DNA of 64,000 nt from Zelopaecilomyces penicillatus (lineage: Eukaryota > Ascomycota > Sordariomycetes > Hypocreales > Pseudodiploosporaceae), in assembly GCA_005765155.1 (NCBI GenBank), contig VCCP01000007.1:434001-498000 (forward strand). The letters run 5' to 3'. The position numbers and the translations under genes are program-made. The notes under the pieces are model-generated. The model was not told the origin of the DNA and did no database searches. It was given only the letters and a program-made list of their open reading frames with translations. This document shows positions 14,701 to 29,590 of this stretch, piece after piece. Numbering within the stretch: position 1 is the first letter of the stretch; the number at the start of each line of letters is the position of its first letter.

Positions 14701-17050
14701 TTAATTAATATAAATAATATAGCTTTATAATAGCTTATTCTTTTATATAATATATTTATTAAATCCCCTAAAATATATACTTATATTTTTACTATAAAAA
14801 CAATATAATATCTTTATTATATTATAGATATAAACCTTATATTTATATTTAAGGTATTTAAAATATTTTATTAATTAAATTATTTTATTATAATATTTAT
14901 ATTTATAAAAGCCTTCTTCAAAAACAAAGGCTTTTTTAATTAATTTATTTATACTTTTAAAAATAATAGCCTTTAAAAATATTATTTTTATAATAATAAT
15001 ATATTAAAATAGCTTAATATATATCCTTAATATTAATTTATTAAGATTTTATTAATAGATTTTAGTTTTTATATTATCTTTATTTTATAAATATAATAAT
15101 AATATTAGAATTCTTCTAATTAATATTAAATAAATCTTTATAATTATTAAAATATTTAATTTAAATATTAAAAGCTGAATAATCTTATTTATAATTTATT
15201 AAAATATAAGAATAATAAAAGTTATTATAATATGATTATTTAATAAATATTTAATTATTATTATATTCTTATAATCTATTATTATAATAAAAATATTAAG
15301 ATTATTTTTAATTAATTTATTTATAATATTATCTTTAATTATAGATTTAATAATTAATTTATATATATATTTTTAAAATATAATCTTTATAATAAGAATA
15401 TTAATTATTTTTAATACTCTTTTCATTATTGTTATTTAAATAAATTAATTAATTTTTTTATAATATTTAATTCTTTTAAAATCTTTATTATAATTTTTTT
15501 AATCTTTATATTTAATTATTATAAAAGATATTATATATTTATAATATAATTAATAAATACTTAAAATTAATACATTAATTAAATTCTTTTTATAAATATT
15601 TTTTTATTAATTAATAGATATTAAAATTCTTTTTTAATCTTTAATTTCTTTTATTTTATACTTTATTTATTATTTAATATTATAGCCCTTTTTAATCCTA
15701 TTAATCCTAATATATCTAGGGTTATAAATATTATAATCTTTAATATATTAATATATTAATATATATAATATCTATCTTATTCTTTATATTATCTTCATTT
15801 AGATTATTATATAATATTATAGTTAAGGGTAATTAACCTTAATAATTTTATTTCTTATATTAATTTATATTTTAGAGATAATATTATAAAGTATAAGGCT
15901 TATAATTTATAAAGCTTTAAGGGTTTATTTAAGCTATTAAATATAATATTTATTTAAATTAAAATATTTATTATATTAATTATATTATAATTATATTTTA
16001 TTATTAATAAATCATTATAAAGCTTAAAATATTTAATTTAAAAGAAAGAATAAAATAAAAATAAAAATAACATCTTATTTTATACATAATTACTCTTATT
16101 TTAATTAATAAAAATACTTTAATAATTAATATTAATATAATAATTATAATTAAATATTATATAAGATATAAAAGAGATTAAAAAAGGATTATATTATATT
16201 TATTTAAAATAATTCTTAAATTATAAAATAGATTTTAATTATATATTTAATAAAATAAAGAAAAAAGATATTTATATTTATTATAAAGATTAAATATATA
16301 TATAAGATTAATATTATCTTATATAGCTATAATATTTTATTAATATTAATATTATTAATTTTAATATCATCTTTAATTTTAATTTAAAAAATAAAAGAAA
16401 TAATTTATATATTATAATATAATTAATAAATATATAGCTTAATAATTAAAATTAGATTTAATATATATTTTAAAATTATATATATTTAATATTATTATAG
16501 GATTAATTAAGAATTATAGGATATATTTTATAATTAAAATATAAATAAATATTAATAATTAAGATTATATTTTAATTATATATATAATCCTAAGATTATT
16601 AAAGATTTAATTCTAAAATTATTTTAAATATATTATAAATATATTTATTTTATTATTAAAAAAAAGAACCTTAAAGTAAATAAATAAATAAAATAATAAT
16701 AATAAAGAAAAACTCTATTTAATTAAAGTATATAAATATTATTATAATTATAAGATTTATATTTATTATATAAATAAAAAAATAAAGATAGAAAGTATTT
16801 AATATAAATAAAGTTTTTATTATTAATATTTATAAAATAAATATTATTTTAATAAATATTATTAAAAAATATAATACCTTAAATAGCTTATTTAAAATAA
16901 TAAATAATAATTTTATTATAGCTTTTTAAAGAATTATATAACTTTATTAAATTATTTAAAAAAATTATAATTAATTATTTATCTTTATATTAAAATATAT
17001 TAAACTATAATATTTAAATTTAGATAAGATTAAATAAATAATAAATAAAT
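8709..17050. other. AT-rich, RIP-saturated region with no recognisable gene
   Basis: There is no open reading frame and essentially no CpG. Long A/T homopolymers and scattered short repeats are present, including a tandem AT-palindromic unit at about 11885-11945. The segment at 15845-15985 is repeated at about 57770-57885. The region should contain the gag and 5' end of gypsy copy B plus other decayed elements, but I could not assign them. Confidence 0.5.
15845..15985 (+). repeat. Dispersed repeat shared with about 57770-57885
   Basis: Both loci contain the same order of words, from TTCTTATATTAAT through AGATAATATTATAAAGTATAA to a run of AAAGCTTT-like sequence. Both are RIP-mutated and in the same orientation. 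The family is unknown. Confidence 0.5.
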
Positions 17051-20000
17051 CCTTTTTAAAAAGCCTTATATAATATATTATTAAACTATTTATTTAAAAT
17101 ATAAAAATAGATTATAAAACTAATAAATAAAGATTAAATTAAAGCTAGTTTTCTTTTAATTATTATATTAATTCTTTTAATTAAAAAGGCTATAGAAGAA
17201 TAAAGATTTTATATATATTATTAAGCTTTAAATAAGATTATAATAAAAAATTAATATTTTATTATTAATTAAAAAGATACTAAGATTATTATTAAATATA
17301 TATTAATTTATATTTAAAGAGCTTAAAGTTATAATAAATAAGCTTTTAAAAGTACTTTTAAGAATTATATTTTAAAGGAATTATATATACTCTATACAAA
17401 CTAATATTTCTTTATTAAAAAAAAAGAAAAATAGGCTTTTTTTAATTAATATTATAATAAAATATAATATTATTATATTAAGAAATGCTTTTATATCTTT
17501 AAATATAAATATCTTAAATAAAGATTTTTTAATATATAATACCTTTTTTTTAGATTTCTTGTTTAATTATAATTAAATACTTTTAAATATAAATAATAAG
17601 AATCTTATTAGATTTTTATTTATAATTCAGCTTTTAAGGATATATATTATTTTATAAAGTATTATATATTCTATAATTTAATTTATAAGAATTATAACTT
17701 ATATATTATTTAATTTTATTTGAAATATATATAGACTCTTCTTTAATACTATTATTATATAAGGCCTATAAACTATATATAATAATAAAAAAATCTATAT
17801 AAGAATAAGAAAATATATTCTTAAATATCTTTAAAGTTTAGATAAGATTCTTATAAATATTAAGCCTTTTAAATATATAATATTTAATAGGAAATTAAAA
17901 TACTATTAAAATACTATAGTTATTATTAGCTTTTTTTATAAAACTTTTTAAAGAAAATCTATTAAAAAGAAGATTATTAAAATTCTAGAATAAATTATTT
18001 ATAAAGATATTATAAATATTAAAGCCTTTTTAAATCTTATTAAATATTATAGGATTTAAATATATAATTTTATAATTATTATTTAATTATTTATTATTTT
18101 ATTTAAAAAGATATCTTTTAAAAATGAAAAGAATTTTAATTTAAGGCTATAATAATCCTTAAAGATATAATAATATTTATATTAATTCTAATATTATTTA
18201 ATCTTTTAAAATTAATCAAAATATATTATATTTATAATTAATATTAGCCTTAAAGAATAAGATATAGGTTTAATATAGATTTTTTAATAAAATATATTAT
18301 TTTATTAAATTTAAAAATAATTATTAAAATATAAATAAAAAAAGAATATAATAAAATAAAATAAAAGTATAAAACTATTCTTTTTATATTTTAATAATTA
18401 TATTAATATATTTATAATGTTTAATTTATTTTATAAATAAATATTTCAGTTTTAATATATTAATTAAATAGAATAATATATAATATATTAAAAAGCCTTA
18501 TAAATAATAAATAAGCTATATTATATTATTTAATCTTATTATAAAATATATATTTAAAAAGAATAATAATATAATTAATATATTCTTTTATAAAGGATTT
18601 AAATTATTTAATTAAATAAATATTAAAGATAAAATAGATTTAAAAGATATTATTAATATATTTAAATTTAATTTAAATAAATATCTTAAAATTAAAATAT
18701 ATTAATAAATTATAATAAATTATTAGATTTTCTTATTATTTAAAATAATTATTTAATTTAAATAAAATAAGAATTAAAATATTATATTAAAAAATATAAA
18801 GATATTTTATAAAAATTAGAGATTTTTAATTAAGATTAATTAAACAATAATCTTATTTAATTTTAATTATTAATAATATAAATTAAAAGAAAATTTATAA
18901 TAAGTTATTATATAATTTAAAACTATAAAAAGAAATCTATTATTTTTAATATATCTATATATAGATATTATTAAAAAAAGAGATAAAATAATATCTTTTT
19001 AATTTTTATTTATTATTATAAATATTAAAAATTTATTTTATAAAAAGAAAATATTATCTTAATCTTATTTAAATAATCTATATTAAAGATATATTTTAAT
19101 TCTTAATATATTAGAAAAGATTATAAAATAATATTCCTTATAAAAGCTTATTATAATTTAATAAATTAAATTAAAGTCTAAGCTATTATAAAGATAATTT
19201 TTAAAATAATATTATATTTTATTATATTATTTATTTAAAAATTTAGATTTATATTATATATTATTATAAATAATAAATAAAAGATAAAAGGATTTATATT
19301 TATAATATTATTTAATCAAGGAATTAAATATATTTAAATATCTAGATATAATTTAATAGTTAACTTAATTATTAAAGTTAATTATAAAAGCTTAATATTA
19401 ATAATAATAAAAATATTAAAAAACAATTTAGAATAAATAAATATCTTAATATAATTATTCTTATTAATAAAACTATAATTAAATTATTTTATAAGTTTAT
19501 TATCTTTTATTTAATATATAAATATAATTTAATCTTATTTTTTAAAATAAATTCCTTATATAAAGATTTATTAAATAAGATATTATTATTAATATTTAAA
19601 TATTATTTAAGTTTTAAATAAGGATTTTATAAAGAATAATAAAAGATATAATATTAATTAAAGCTAAAATAATAGATTTTTTAAAAGAAATTAATTACTT
19701 ATATTAATATTATTAATAGATATATTATTTATATAAGAGAGAAATAATTATTTTTAAAGAATTTAATTCTTATATAAAATATATTAAAAAAGAGAATAAA
19801 TCCTATATAATTAAAATAATTATATATTAAAAAGGATTATTTTAAATTATATTATAAATTAAAGTTATTAAAGTATATATATTTTATATTTTAAATAGGT
19901 TTTTTTATAAATAAGATTTATTTATATAATCTTTTAAAGAGATTTATTAAGGATAATAATAAATAATAGATTTCTAATTTAAATAATTAATTGTTAAATC

Positions 20001-21673
20001 TAAAGATAAATTAGAATTTTATAAAGAAAAAAAAGCTTAATATATTATTATCTCTTTATATAAATAATTCCTTTTTTAATTAAATAATATTATAGAATTT
20101 TAATAAAGATAATAATAATAATAATAAATCTTTATATAATCTTTATTTTCTTATTTTATAAATAATTAAATAATCTTAATTTAAAATTATTATATTGATT
20201 TTAATATTAATCTAACAAAATCTATATTAAATTTATATAATTTATATATATTATTAAGCTTAATATTATTTCTTTTTTTAAAGGTTTTTTTTTATATAAA
20301 GAAATTCTTAATAAGAGGATTTTAAGGGTGTTTTTAATAAAGATAATAATAAATAATTTTTATTAAATATATAGATTCTTTATAAGTATATAAATTAAAA
20401 TATAATTAAATTATTTATAATAATAAGTAATACTTTAAAGATAAATATAAGATAATAATTAGATTTTAACTTTTAAAATTAAATAATTCTTTATTATTAT
20501 CTTCTTTTATTATACTTTAATAATATATATAAATTATTTTTATTTATAGTTATAAATATAGATTTATATAAGGATTTATTTATATAAAAGTAAAAGAAAA
20601 CCTATATTATTATATCTCAAAACTTTTTTTATCTATTTAAAAATAATTAAAATCTCTATTAAAATAAAGGCTATTAAAAAATATACTTATTTAACAATAT
20701 TATATTTTATTTATTTAAATTATATATTCTTTTTCTTTAATTTTATTATATTATTATATCTTAATTATTAAATAATATTATTCTTAATACCCTTTTAAAC
20801 TAATATATATATTGAAATTATATTTTTTTAAATTATTATATAATAAAATATTATTTTTCTTTTAAAAGAATTATTTTTTAAATTAATTATATTAATTTAT
20901 ATTTAATCTTTTAGGATATTTAATATTATTTAATCTTATATTATTAATTAAATTTTATTAAGATTCTTTTTTATTATTCTCTTTATATTTTATTTAATTA
21001 TATATTCTTTTTTTAATAAGTTTAATTAATACTTTTAAAGTTATTAAATAATAAAGATATTTAGGAAATTAAGAATTATAGGCTTAATAAAATCCTTAAT
21101 TTAATCCTTTTTTAAGAATATTATTTATCTTCTTTAATCCTTTAATTTAAATTAATAATCATAAAATCCTTATAATTATTCTATTTATAATTTGAATAAT
21201 ATTTATTATATATTTTAAAATTTAATATATATAAATAATATAATTTAATAATATATTCTTTAATAATTATAATAATAATTAAATATAATTATATATTAAA
21301 AATATAGATTTAAATTAATAATTCTATATAATATAATTAAATATACTTTATTTATAGATATCTTTTATATATAATTCTTAAAAATAAGCTTTAAAAGATT
21401 TATATTTTATTAGATTTTAAGGATATTAAATATATTCTTTAAGAACTTAAAAATAAAGCTTATTTTATAATAAATTAAAAATTATTTAATTTATATTTAT
21501 CTTTTTTAAAATCTATACTTTAAAAATAATTAAATCTTATATATTAAAAATATAAATTTATAATAATTAAATAATATTAAATTAAAATAAATGTAATTAT
21601 TTATTATTATATTTATAAATAAAAATAATTTAATATAATTAAAGAATTTAATATAATTATTTTAAATTAAAAC

Positions 21674-22090
21674 TGTTAAAATAAGTAGGTTTTTCTATAT
21701 ATAGCAGCCTGACCTGCTATAATCTAGCAGCTTAACCTGCTACAGCCTAGCAGCTAAACCTGCACAGCCTAATAAGCTAAGCTTATATAGCCTTTATAGC
21801 TTAACCTATAAAGGGATAGACTAATACTTACTTTCTGTTTTAGTATTTAGAATACCTAATAATTCCAAATAATTATTTAAAATATCTTAAATAATTTTAA
21901 ATTATCTTAGAATTAGATAAATATAAAAGATAGAAGGATTCCTAGTTATATCCTTCTTCTTTTTCTATATCGGTAATATAATCACTTCTTTCTTCTTTTC
22001 TATAGACTTTTACCCAAATAACTATTATATCTTTCTTCTATTACTATCACTATTAGCTTTAATTATAGCCTATATTATAAAATTATAATA
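21674..22090 (+). repeat. 5' LTR of plus-strand copia
   Basis: It starts TGTTAAAATAAG and ends AATTATAATA; the terminal CA is mutated to TA. Near the start are three repeated short motifs of the type AGCAGCCTGACCTGCTA. Its length equals that of the 3' LTR. Confidence 0.9.
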
Positions 22091-22110
22091 GGTTATAAGC
22101 TTAAAAAATA
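22091..22110 (+). other. Putative primer-binding site of copia
   Basis: GGTTATAAGCTTAAAA lies directly after the 5' LTR. Its reverse complement occurs next to both minus-strand copia 5' LTRs (48307-48321 and 52657-52670), so it is a conserved feature of the family. The priming tRNA was not identified. Confidence 0.6.
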
Positions 22111-22399
22111 GTTATTTTGGATTATAAAAAGAAAACTCTTTTTCTACTATATTCAGCCTTTTTATATATTAGATTTTTCGCCCCCCTTTCTAACCAATTA
22201 AACCTATATTTCCTATTAATTAAAAGTTATAAAAAATATTGTATATATAAGAGTTAAATATCAGACCTATAGCTTATAGTATAATCCACTTTCGGATTTA
22301 TAGATTACTAATTTAGATTTATAGATTTATAGGTTATAGCTTTATTAACTATATTAAATATAGTTAATCACTTAAATTATTAATCAATTTTATAAAAGC

Positions 22400-25300
22400 C
22401 CTATATAAGATTATATTAATTAGCTAATTAAATAAAGGCACTATACTAGCTATACTATAATACTATTATAAGCTAGTATATAATAGATAACCCTTATACC
22501 TATCAACCTTTTTAATTAATTAGCTAGATTTAGGGCTTTTACTAAAACCTAGCTATTTATAGTATTACTATAACCAGTATTTTCAATTGTTTATAATACT
22601 ATTATATAGCTATAAGCTTATTTTTAAAAGCTTATTTCTTATCTATACTATTATAATTATTAGTTATAATAGTTTAACCCTAAAAATATTAGATTAGGAT
22701 CTTTTAATTGAAAATAATCTATTAGAATTATAGGCTCTTTAATCCTAGATATAGGAACTTATATAATAACTATAAAAGCTACAGGTTTAATTTATAATGG
22801 CTAATAGTACTAAAAAGCCCCTATAACCTTAACTTTAGCTACCTTAACCACTATTATAGCCTATATAATCTGTTAACCTATTAAGTAATCTAGCCCTAAA
22901 GGAGTTATTTAAGAAAATATAGACCTTTCTAAAAGCTTTCAGGCTAAAAGGCTTTAATAACTATAATTAATAGCTTTAAGCCTTATCTATCCAGCTACAG
23001 GTACTAGGATTACCTAATTTTCTATTAGAATCCATTATAAATAGCTAACTTAGCAATTATTATTAAGCTATTTTACTTCTATTATTTTATAACAGCTGCT
23101 TATAGTACCTATAAGCCTTTATAAGCTAGGCTATAATACCTCTAAAAGCTTATTAAATACTAAATAAGTAATACTACTATAGTGCTACCCTATAGTATAG
23201 AACCCTTTATAGTACCTTTTATAAATTTAATTTTAATAGTTATAAAGGCTCTATAAAGGTATTTAATAGTAAATTTAATACCTAACTTACTAGGCTATAG
23301 CTAGCTTTAGTTATTATATAGCCTATAAATTAAATAAATCAGTATTTAAAGGCTATAAAAAATACTTTTCTATAATAGGCTGAATATTAAAGGAATAATA
23401 TTAGGATTTATATAGCGCTTAATATCTTATTAAATACCTTAAATTTATAGTTTTTTATAATAGACTTATTAGAAGAGCTATAGGATAAAAGCTTTTTAAT
23501 TATAAAAGCTAGCTTTTATAAAGTTAGGGAAGCTAAAGAATCTTTTAAAAAGACCTATAAGGATTTTAAGAAGAAGGAGAAAATATTTAAATCTATTAAA
23601 AAATAGCCTTATAAGCCCTTTTAGAAGGATAAAAGGATAAAAAAGCCTATTATTAACAGTAAAAAGCCTAATAAAGCTTCCTTTATAATAGATATTTATA
23701 ACCTATCTATAGATAATTAAAATATTATAGCTAGTACTTAAAGCTTTGATTCTAAATCTAATATAAAAGGTTTAAAAGCTATAAAGCCTAAAGAATTAGC
23801 TTATAGTATCTATCAGACCATTAATCTAAAGAATATCCTATTATATAATACCAGCTTAATATATTATATTATTAATAATAGGACCCTTTTTATTAATTAT
23901 AATACCTATAATAAAAGATTAAGGCTGATAATAATTAATAGCGATCTAATCTATTTAAAAGGATTTAAAATAATTATATTTATAGTGCTTATAGGCCTTA
24001 AATCTAGAATTTATAATATTTTAGAACTAAAAAATATATTATATATCTCTAATATAGATATAAATATAATAAATAAGGTAAAGTATTATATTTTTGATAA
24101 TATACTTCTATAAAAGAAATTATTTATAATAGATCGAACCTACTATAAACTATTAAACTTTATTAAATATAGTTTCTTTCTTTAGTAAAAAAGGAAGCCT
24201 ATATCTAAATTTTTAGGGCCTTTTAATCATTATTATAGCTATCTAATAGTGATTAAAATCATCTTTAAACCTCCCCCTAGCGTATATAAGGACCTTACTG
24301 AGCCCTCTGAACTAGTTAAACAGCTACTAGAACCAATAAAAAGCCCTAAAATTTCAGGCCTATATATACCAGAAAGCCCTAATCCAGACTCAGGCCTATT
24401 AAAAGACCTATTAGAAGATGCTATATCCCTTCTAAAACCCTCTGAAAACACTATTATAAAGGGAGATATAGGTTATTTAATTAAAACTAGCTATTAAAAG
24501 CTATTATAGCTAGCAGGAATTTAGTATATCTATCTTAGTTATATTAGCTTATAATTATTAAAAAAAACCACTAAAATTTCAATAGGCTTACCTGATTTTA
24601 CTGCTATAAAAGAAACAGATTTCTTTTATTTAGCTTATATATAGGCTAAATTAATATATAGACCCTTTAAAAATCTAATTCTAGACCTATTAAAAGTACT
24701 AGAGGTTATAAAGAGAGATACTTATTAAATAAAACCAATCCCTTATAATAAGCTCCTTATAAGGCTTATTTTAATAAAGAGAAAATCCTATTATTAAAAG
24801 ATTCTTTTACTACTTAATAAGGAAGGTTATACTATCTTCTCTATTATAAAGGGCTTATTTAAAGGGTTAAAAGCCTATTATAATAAATACCCTCTATAAC
24901 TCTATTTTAATAATAGAAAAGAGATCTTAATACTATTAAAAGACTGGTTAATAGATAAAGGCATTAATTTTAATATATCTAGCCCTTATATTTATAAGTA
25001 AAATAGCCTACTAAAACACTCTATAAGGGTTATTTTAGATTAATTATAAGCTATTATAATCTGGGCTTAGTTATTACTTTTTCTCTGGATTATTATTTTA
25101 CCTGTTATAGTTAATCTTATTAATTATATAGTGGTTATAAACAGGGATCTTAGCCTATTACAGCTCTTCTTATAAAAGCTAAAACCAGCTTTAGCAGTTA
25201 ATAAGCTAAATCTAATAATCTATAGAGTTATTAAAGCCTATTATAAGATTATTATCCCTACTAAGAAATATTAATAGAGCGCTAAACTAAGCTTTAGAAT

Positions 25301-27430
25301 AAAGCCAGCTAAGCTATTAATTATACTAGGTAAAAAGATCTATTTAGTTTATATACCTTCCTACTAATAGATAACTAAGACCTTATTCCTTTATATTATA
25401 GAAGGAATAGGCCCTATAAGCCAGGGTCTTAAAGGTAATTTTTATAGTCTTTAAAGCCTTTCTAGCTTAAAGGGAGAATTAAAAGAGCTTTATATCTTAT
25501 TAAAATCAATAGATTAACCTACCTTAAAGGATCTAACTGATTTACAAGCCCTAGATCAAGCTAAAAGACCTATCCAGCTGCTAAAACCTATAATATAGAT
25601 ACTATAATAGCTATTATAGCTGCTATAACCTCTGCTATAACCACTATAATCCCTGCTATAGCCTGTATTATAGCTTATAGTATAATTACTATAACCTATT
25701 AAACAGTCTGAATAGCTATTAAAAGACTCTGAATTTATATAGCTAGATCTTGCCTATCCTATAGATATCTATTATAAACTAAAGATAAAATTTACTACTA
25801 AGGCTTCTTTAGAATCTATTAGCTAGAAAAAAGCTTTAAAAGACCCTATTAAGAAATAATAGATTAATACTATTTATAATAAATTCTATCAGATTCTATA
25901 AATTAAAATTATATATTTTTCCCTATTATTAAAGGTTCTAAAAGACTAAACAATCCTAAAAAATAAGCTTATTCTTAAGCTTAAAAAGGATTTATAAAAC
26001 TAATCCTTAAAATATAAGGCTAGGCTTATTATAAAAGGTTTTATATAAATTAAAGGAAAAGATTATTTTAAAACCTTTATAGCTATTAGTATATTCCCTA
26101 TCTAGTAGATTTTACTAGCTTTAATAGCCTCTTATAATTAAAAAGTTAAACAAATCGACTTTATAGAGGCTTTTTTAAACAGCCAGTTATCTAAGGATAT
26201 TTTTATAGAATTTCTAGAAAGCCTCTCTTCTTTTATAAAGACCCAGACCCCTGGAAACCAGCCTTTAATAGTCTTATTAACTAAGCTAGGCTATAACCCT
26301 ACTATAAAATAGGTTATTCTATTAAAAAAGGCCCTATATAATTTAAAGCAAGGCCCCTATAAATAGCAATAGTAGTTAATTAAGCTATTAGCTACCCTAG
26401 GGTTCTAATCCTTAACCTTTAACTTAGCTATCTTTATTAATACTTAAACTAATACCTTTATTATTATCTATATTAATAACTACTTTATTATAAAACCTAA
26501 CCTACCCTATATTAATAAGCTAAAATACCTATTAAATAAGGTCTTTATTATAGAAGATAAAGGCCTTATAGCCTTTTTCTTAGGGATTTAAATCAGCTAT
26601 AACCAGGCTAAAAGAGAGCTATAGCTATACCAGTCTTAGTATATTAATAAGGCTTTTTAGTGCTTTTAATTATAAGATATAACCTTTATAGCTATATCCT
26701 TATAATCTAGAGTATTAAAAGAATCCCTAAAAAGAATTCTTATTTTTATTAAATAATAGATCTATTAATAGATTATAAAGACTTTAATATATCTTATACT
26801 GCTTTCCAGGCCTAATATAGCCTTTCCAATTTAATGGCTTTCTTAATATATATAACAGGGCTATATTAACTATTATAATACAGCTAGGAACCTTCTAAAA
26901 TACCTAAAAGGTTTTAAAGAACTAGCTATCCTTTATAAGGCTATAGGCCTTATATAGGCTAGACAGCCAGCTCTTTAACTACTAAACTATTTAGATAATG
27001 ATTTTAAAGGCTATAAAACCACTAATAAATCCACCTATAGGTATCTCTTTAAGCTAGCTAGCAGACCTATCTACTAGAAATCAAAGAGATAGATTATTAT
27101 AGCCCTCTTAATTATAAAAGCTGAATCTAATATTTTAATAGAGGCTATAAAAGAGCTAAAATAGCTCTCTAAGCTCTTTATAAAGCTAAAAATCCCTTTT
27201 TAATAGCCTATAAACCTATATTATAATAATATAGCCTTTATAAATAATACTAAGAACCCTGATTAGTATACCTAAACCAAGTATACCCTATTAAAATTCC
27301 ATTATATTAGGTAGGAAGCAGCTAGTAGGCTATTCAAGATAAATTATCTTATAACTAAGGCTATATCTGCTAATAGGCTAACTAAGGCTTTAATAGGCCT
27401 TATTTTTTAAGGCTTTTTAAGCCTTTTAAA
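22400..27430 (+). pseudogene. copia gag-pol, inactivated by RIP
   Basis: The translation shows a gag-like region to about 23,750. Protease lies at about 23,850-24,090; the residues after a lost Asp-Ser-Gly are followed by a 'LKNILYISNID' strand typical of the copia protease end. GAG-pre-integrase and integrase core follow at about 24,490-25,480 (residues such as KTTKISIGLPDF and SAKLSFR). RT lies at about 25,860-26,750 and includes the 'YINNYF' version of the YVDD box. RNase H lies at about 26,900-27,400. Stops are TAA/TAG at Gln positions or TAG at Trp positions, as RIP predicts. An 82-codon stop-free stretch at 24249-24497 is part of this polyprotein, in the Pro-rich protease-integrase linker, and is not a separate gene. 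Confidence 0.85.
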
Positions 27431-27475
27431 TCTATAAAAACCCCTTATAAAGAGCTAGCTATATATTATATACCT

Positions 27476-27487
27476 TACTAGAGAGAG
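27476..27487 (+). other. Polypurine tract of plus-strand copia
   Basis: ACTAGAGAGAG directly precedes the 3' LTR and marks the plus-strand priming site. Confidence 0.75.
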
Positions 27488-27904
27488 TGTTAAAATAAAT
27501 AGGTTTTTTCATATATAATAGCCTGATCTGTTATAGTCTAGCAGCTTAATCTGCTATAGCCTAGCAGCTAGACCTATATAACCTAATAAGCTAAGCTTAT
27601 ATAGCCCTTATAGCTTAGTCTATAAAGGGATAGATTAGTACTTACTTTCTATTTTAGTATTTAGAATATTTAATAATTTTAAATAGTTATTTAGAATATC
27701 TTAAATAATTTTAAATTATCTTAAAATTAAATAGATATAAAAGATAAAAGGATTCCTAGTTATATTCTTCTTCTTTTTCTATATTAATAATATAATTATT
27801 TCTTTCTTCTTTTTTATAGACTTTTACCTAGATAATTATTATACCTTTCTTCCACCACTATCACTACTAGCTTTAGCTATAGCCTATATTATAAAATTAT
27901 AATA
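27488..27904 (+). repeat. 3' LTR of plus-strand copia
   Basis: It is collinear with the 5' LTR over all 417 bp and differs only at scattered transition-type sites. Confidence 0.9.
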
Positions 27905-29169
27905 AAAGCTATTTTATATATTATAATATTATAAAGAATAATTATATTTATAAAAAAAGAAATATTTAAGAGCTATAAATAATTATTATTATAACTAGTA
28001 TTTATGATTAAATAATATTTATATTAGTATTAAAAGAAAGCTATTAAAAGTCTTATTTAAAAGAAAAAAAGAATTTAAAAAAAAGAAAAAGAAAAAAAAG
28101 ATATGAAATTAAAGAGTAATTATATTAAATAAGATATAAATAGAAAAGTTATATTATTTATTAGCTATAAATTATTATTAATATAAGAAAAAGCTATATT
28201 TATAGAATAATTATTTTAATAAAAGATATCTTTAATTAAATAATTATATATATTTAAAAAAAAAAGATTAAAATAAATTCTTATATCTTTATTAAAATCC
28301 TTCTTTTATATTATATATATAAAGATATATTTAATTTATTATTTAAATATAGATTTAATACTTAATTAATCTTTAATATTTATAACTATTCTTATAATTT
28401 AATAAACCTTTATAAAGATATATATAATAAATACCTTTTTATTAGATTTATTAATTATAAGAATATATATTAATAATCTTTTATTTAAGATTAATTAAAA
28501 GAATAAATATATATCTTTAGTTTATTTATTATTAATTAAATAAATTATATTAAAAAGTTTATTTATCTTTAAAAATAAATATTTTATAAATTAAATTATA
28601 TATTTAAGTTTTTATTTTTTATAATTCTATATATAAAATAAGCTTATAATTAAAAGTATAAATATCTATTATATTTTTAGATTTATTTTATAATTAAAGG
28701 ATTAATTAAATATAAATATTATTATTATTAAAATAATAAAGAGTTTAAAGATATTATATAATTCTAAAATAATATAATTAATATATTTTCTTATATCTTA
28801 TTTATATTATTATTAAAAGATTAATATCTTTCTAATAAATTAAGTTATATTATAATAATTAATATTAATAGAATATATAATATTTTAATATATTTTATTA
28901 TTAATAAATTAAGAGTTTTAAAATATTTTCAAAGTTTTAATTAAATTATTTTATAAAATCTTAATAATTAATTAATCTATAATTATTTTATTAATATAGC
29001 TTTATATTTTATTTATTTAAAAGATATAATATTTAGTTTTATTAAAAATTATATTATATTTATAATATTTAATTAATTAAACTTATTTTAAAGGCTTTTA
29101 ATTTATTTATTGTTTTAATTATAAAGATTAATATAAGATTAAATATTTCTATTTATATTAAATTAGTAT

Positions 29170-29590
29170 TATTATAATTTATAAAAGCTAATTAAAGCTA
29201 ATAATTTAAATAATAAAAGAAAGATATAATAATTATCTAGATAAAAGTCTATAAAAAAAGATAAAAATAATTATATTATTAATAAAGAAAGAAAACTAGA
29301 TTTAATTAAAAAAAAAATTTATATATTTAAAAGTTTTAAAGTATTTTAAATAAAATAAAATAAAAGATTTTTAAGGGATAAGCCTTTATTTTCTATTTTA
29401 TCTTAATTTAATAGATTAAACTATTTAAATATCTTAGGTATTATATTAGATTTTATAATAAATAAAGCTATTATATAATAATAGATCTGGTTATAAGATA
29501 GTAATAGATTAAGCTATTAAATTATAATAAATTTAATTATTAGATTATAATAGATCTAGCTATTATATTAAAAATCTATTTATTTTAATA
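29170..29590 (-). repeat. 3' LTR of the minus-strand copia
   Basis: The reverse complement aligns with the 417-bp copia LTR. The right end TTATTTTAATA corresponds to the LTR start, and is followed by CTTCTTTTA, the complement of a purine tract. Confidence 0.75.

Larger units (their letters stand above)
21674..27904 (+). mobile_element. Complete Ty1/copia retrotransposon, RIP-mutated, 6231 bp
   Basis: Two 417-bp LTRs (21674-22090 and 27488-27904) bound it. A putative primer-binding site follows the 5' LTR and a purine tract precedes the 3' LTR. Flanking 5-mers AAAAC (21669-21673) and AAAGC (27905-27909) form a target-site duplication differing by one G-to-A change. Copy A of the host gypsy carries the empty site with AAAGT at the matching place (about 4575). 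Domain order is gag, protease, integrase, RT, RNase H, which defines copia. It is visibly less AT-rich than its surroundings, so it is younger than its host. CpA is still almost gone and every frame is broken by TAA/TAG. Confidence 0.92.

Noticed and set aside
24239..24451. 70-codon minus-strand ORF overlapping the copia linker
   Set aside because: Antisense shadow of the copia coding strand; no features of its own.
24249..24497. 82-codon plus-strand ORF inside the copia element
   Set aside because: It lies in frame with the copia polyprotein, in the linker between protease and integrase, and is stop-free by chance of codon use (few Gln or Trp codons). Not a separate gene.
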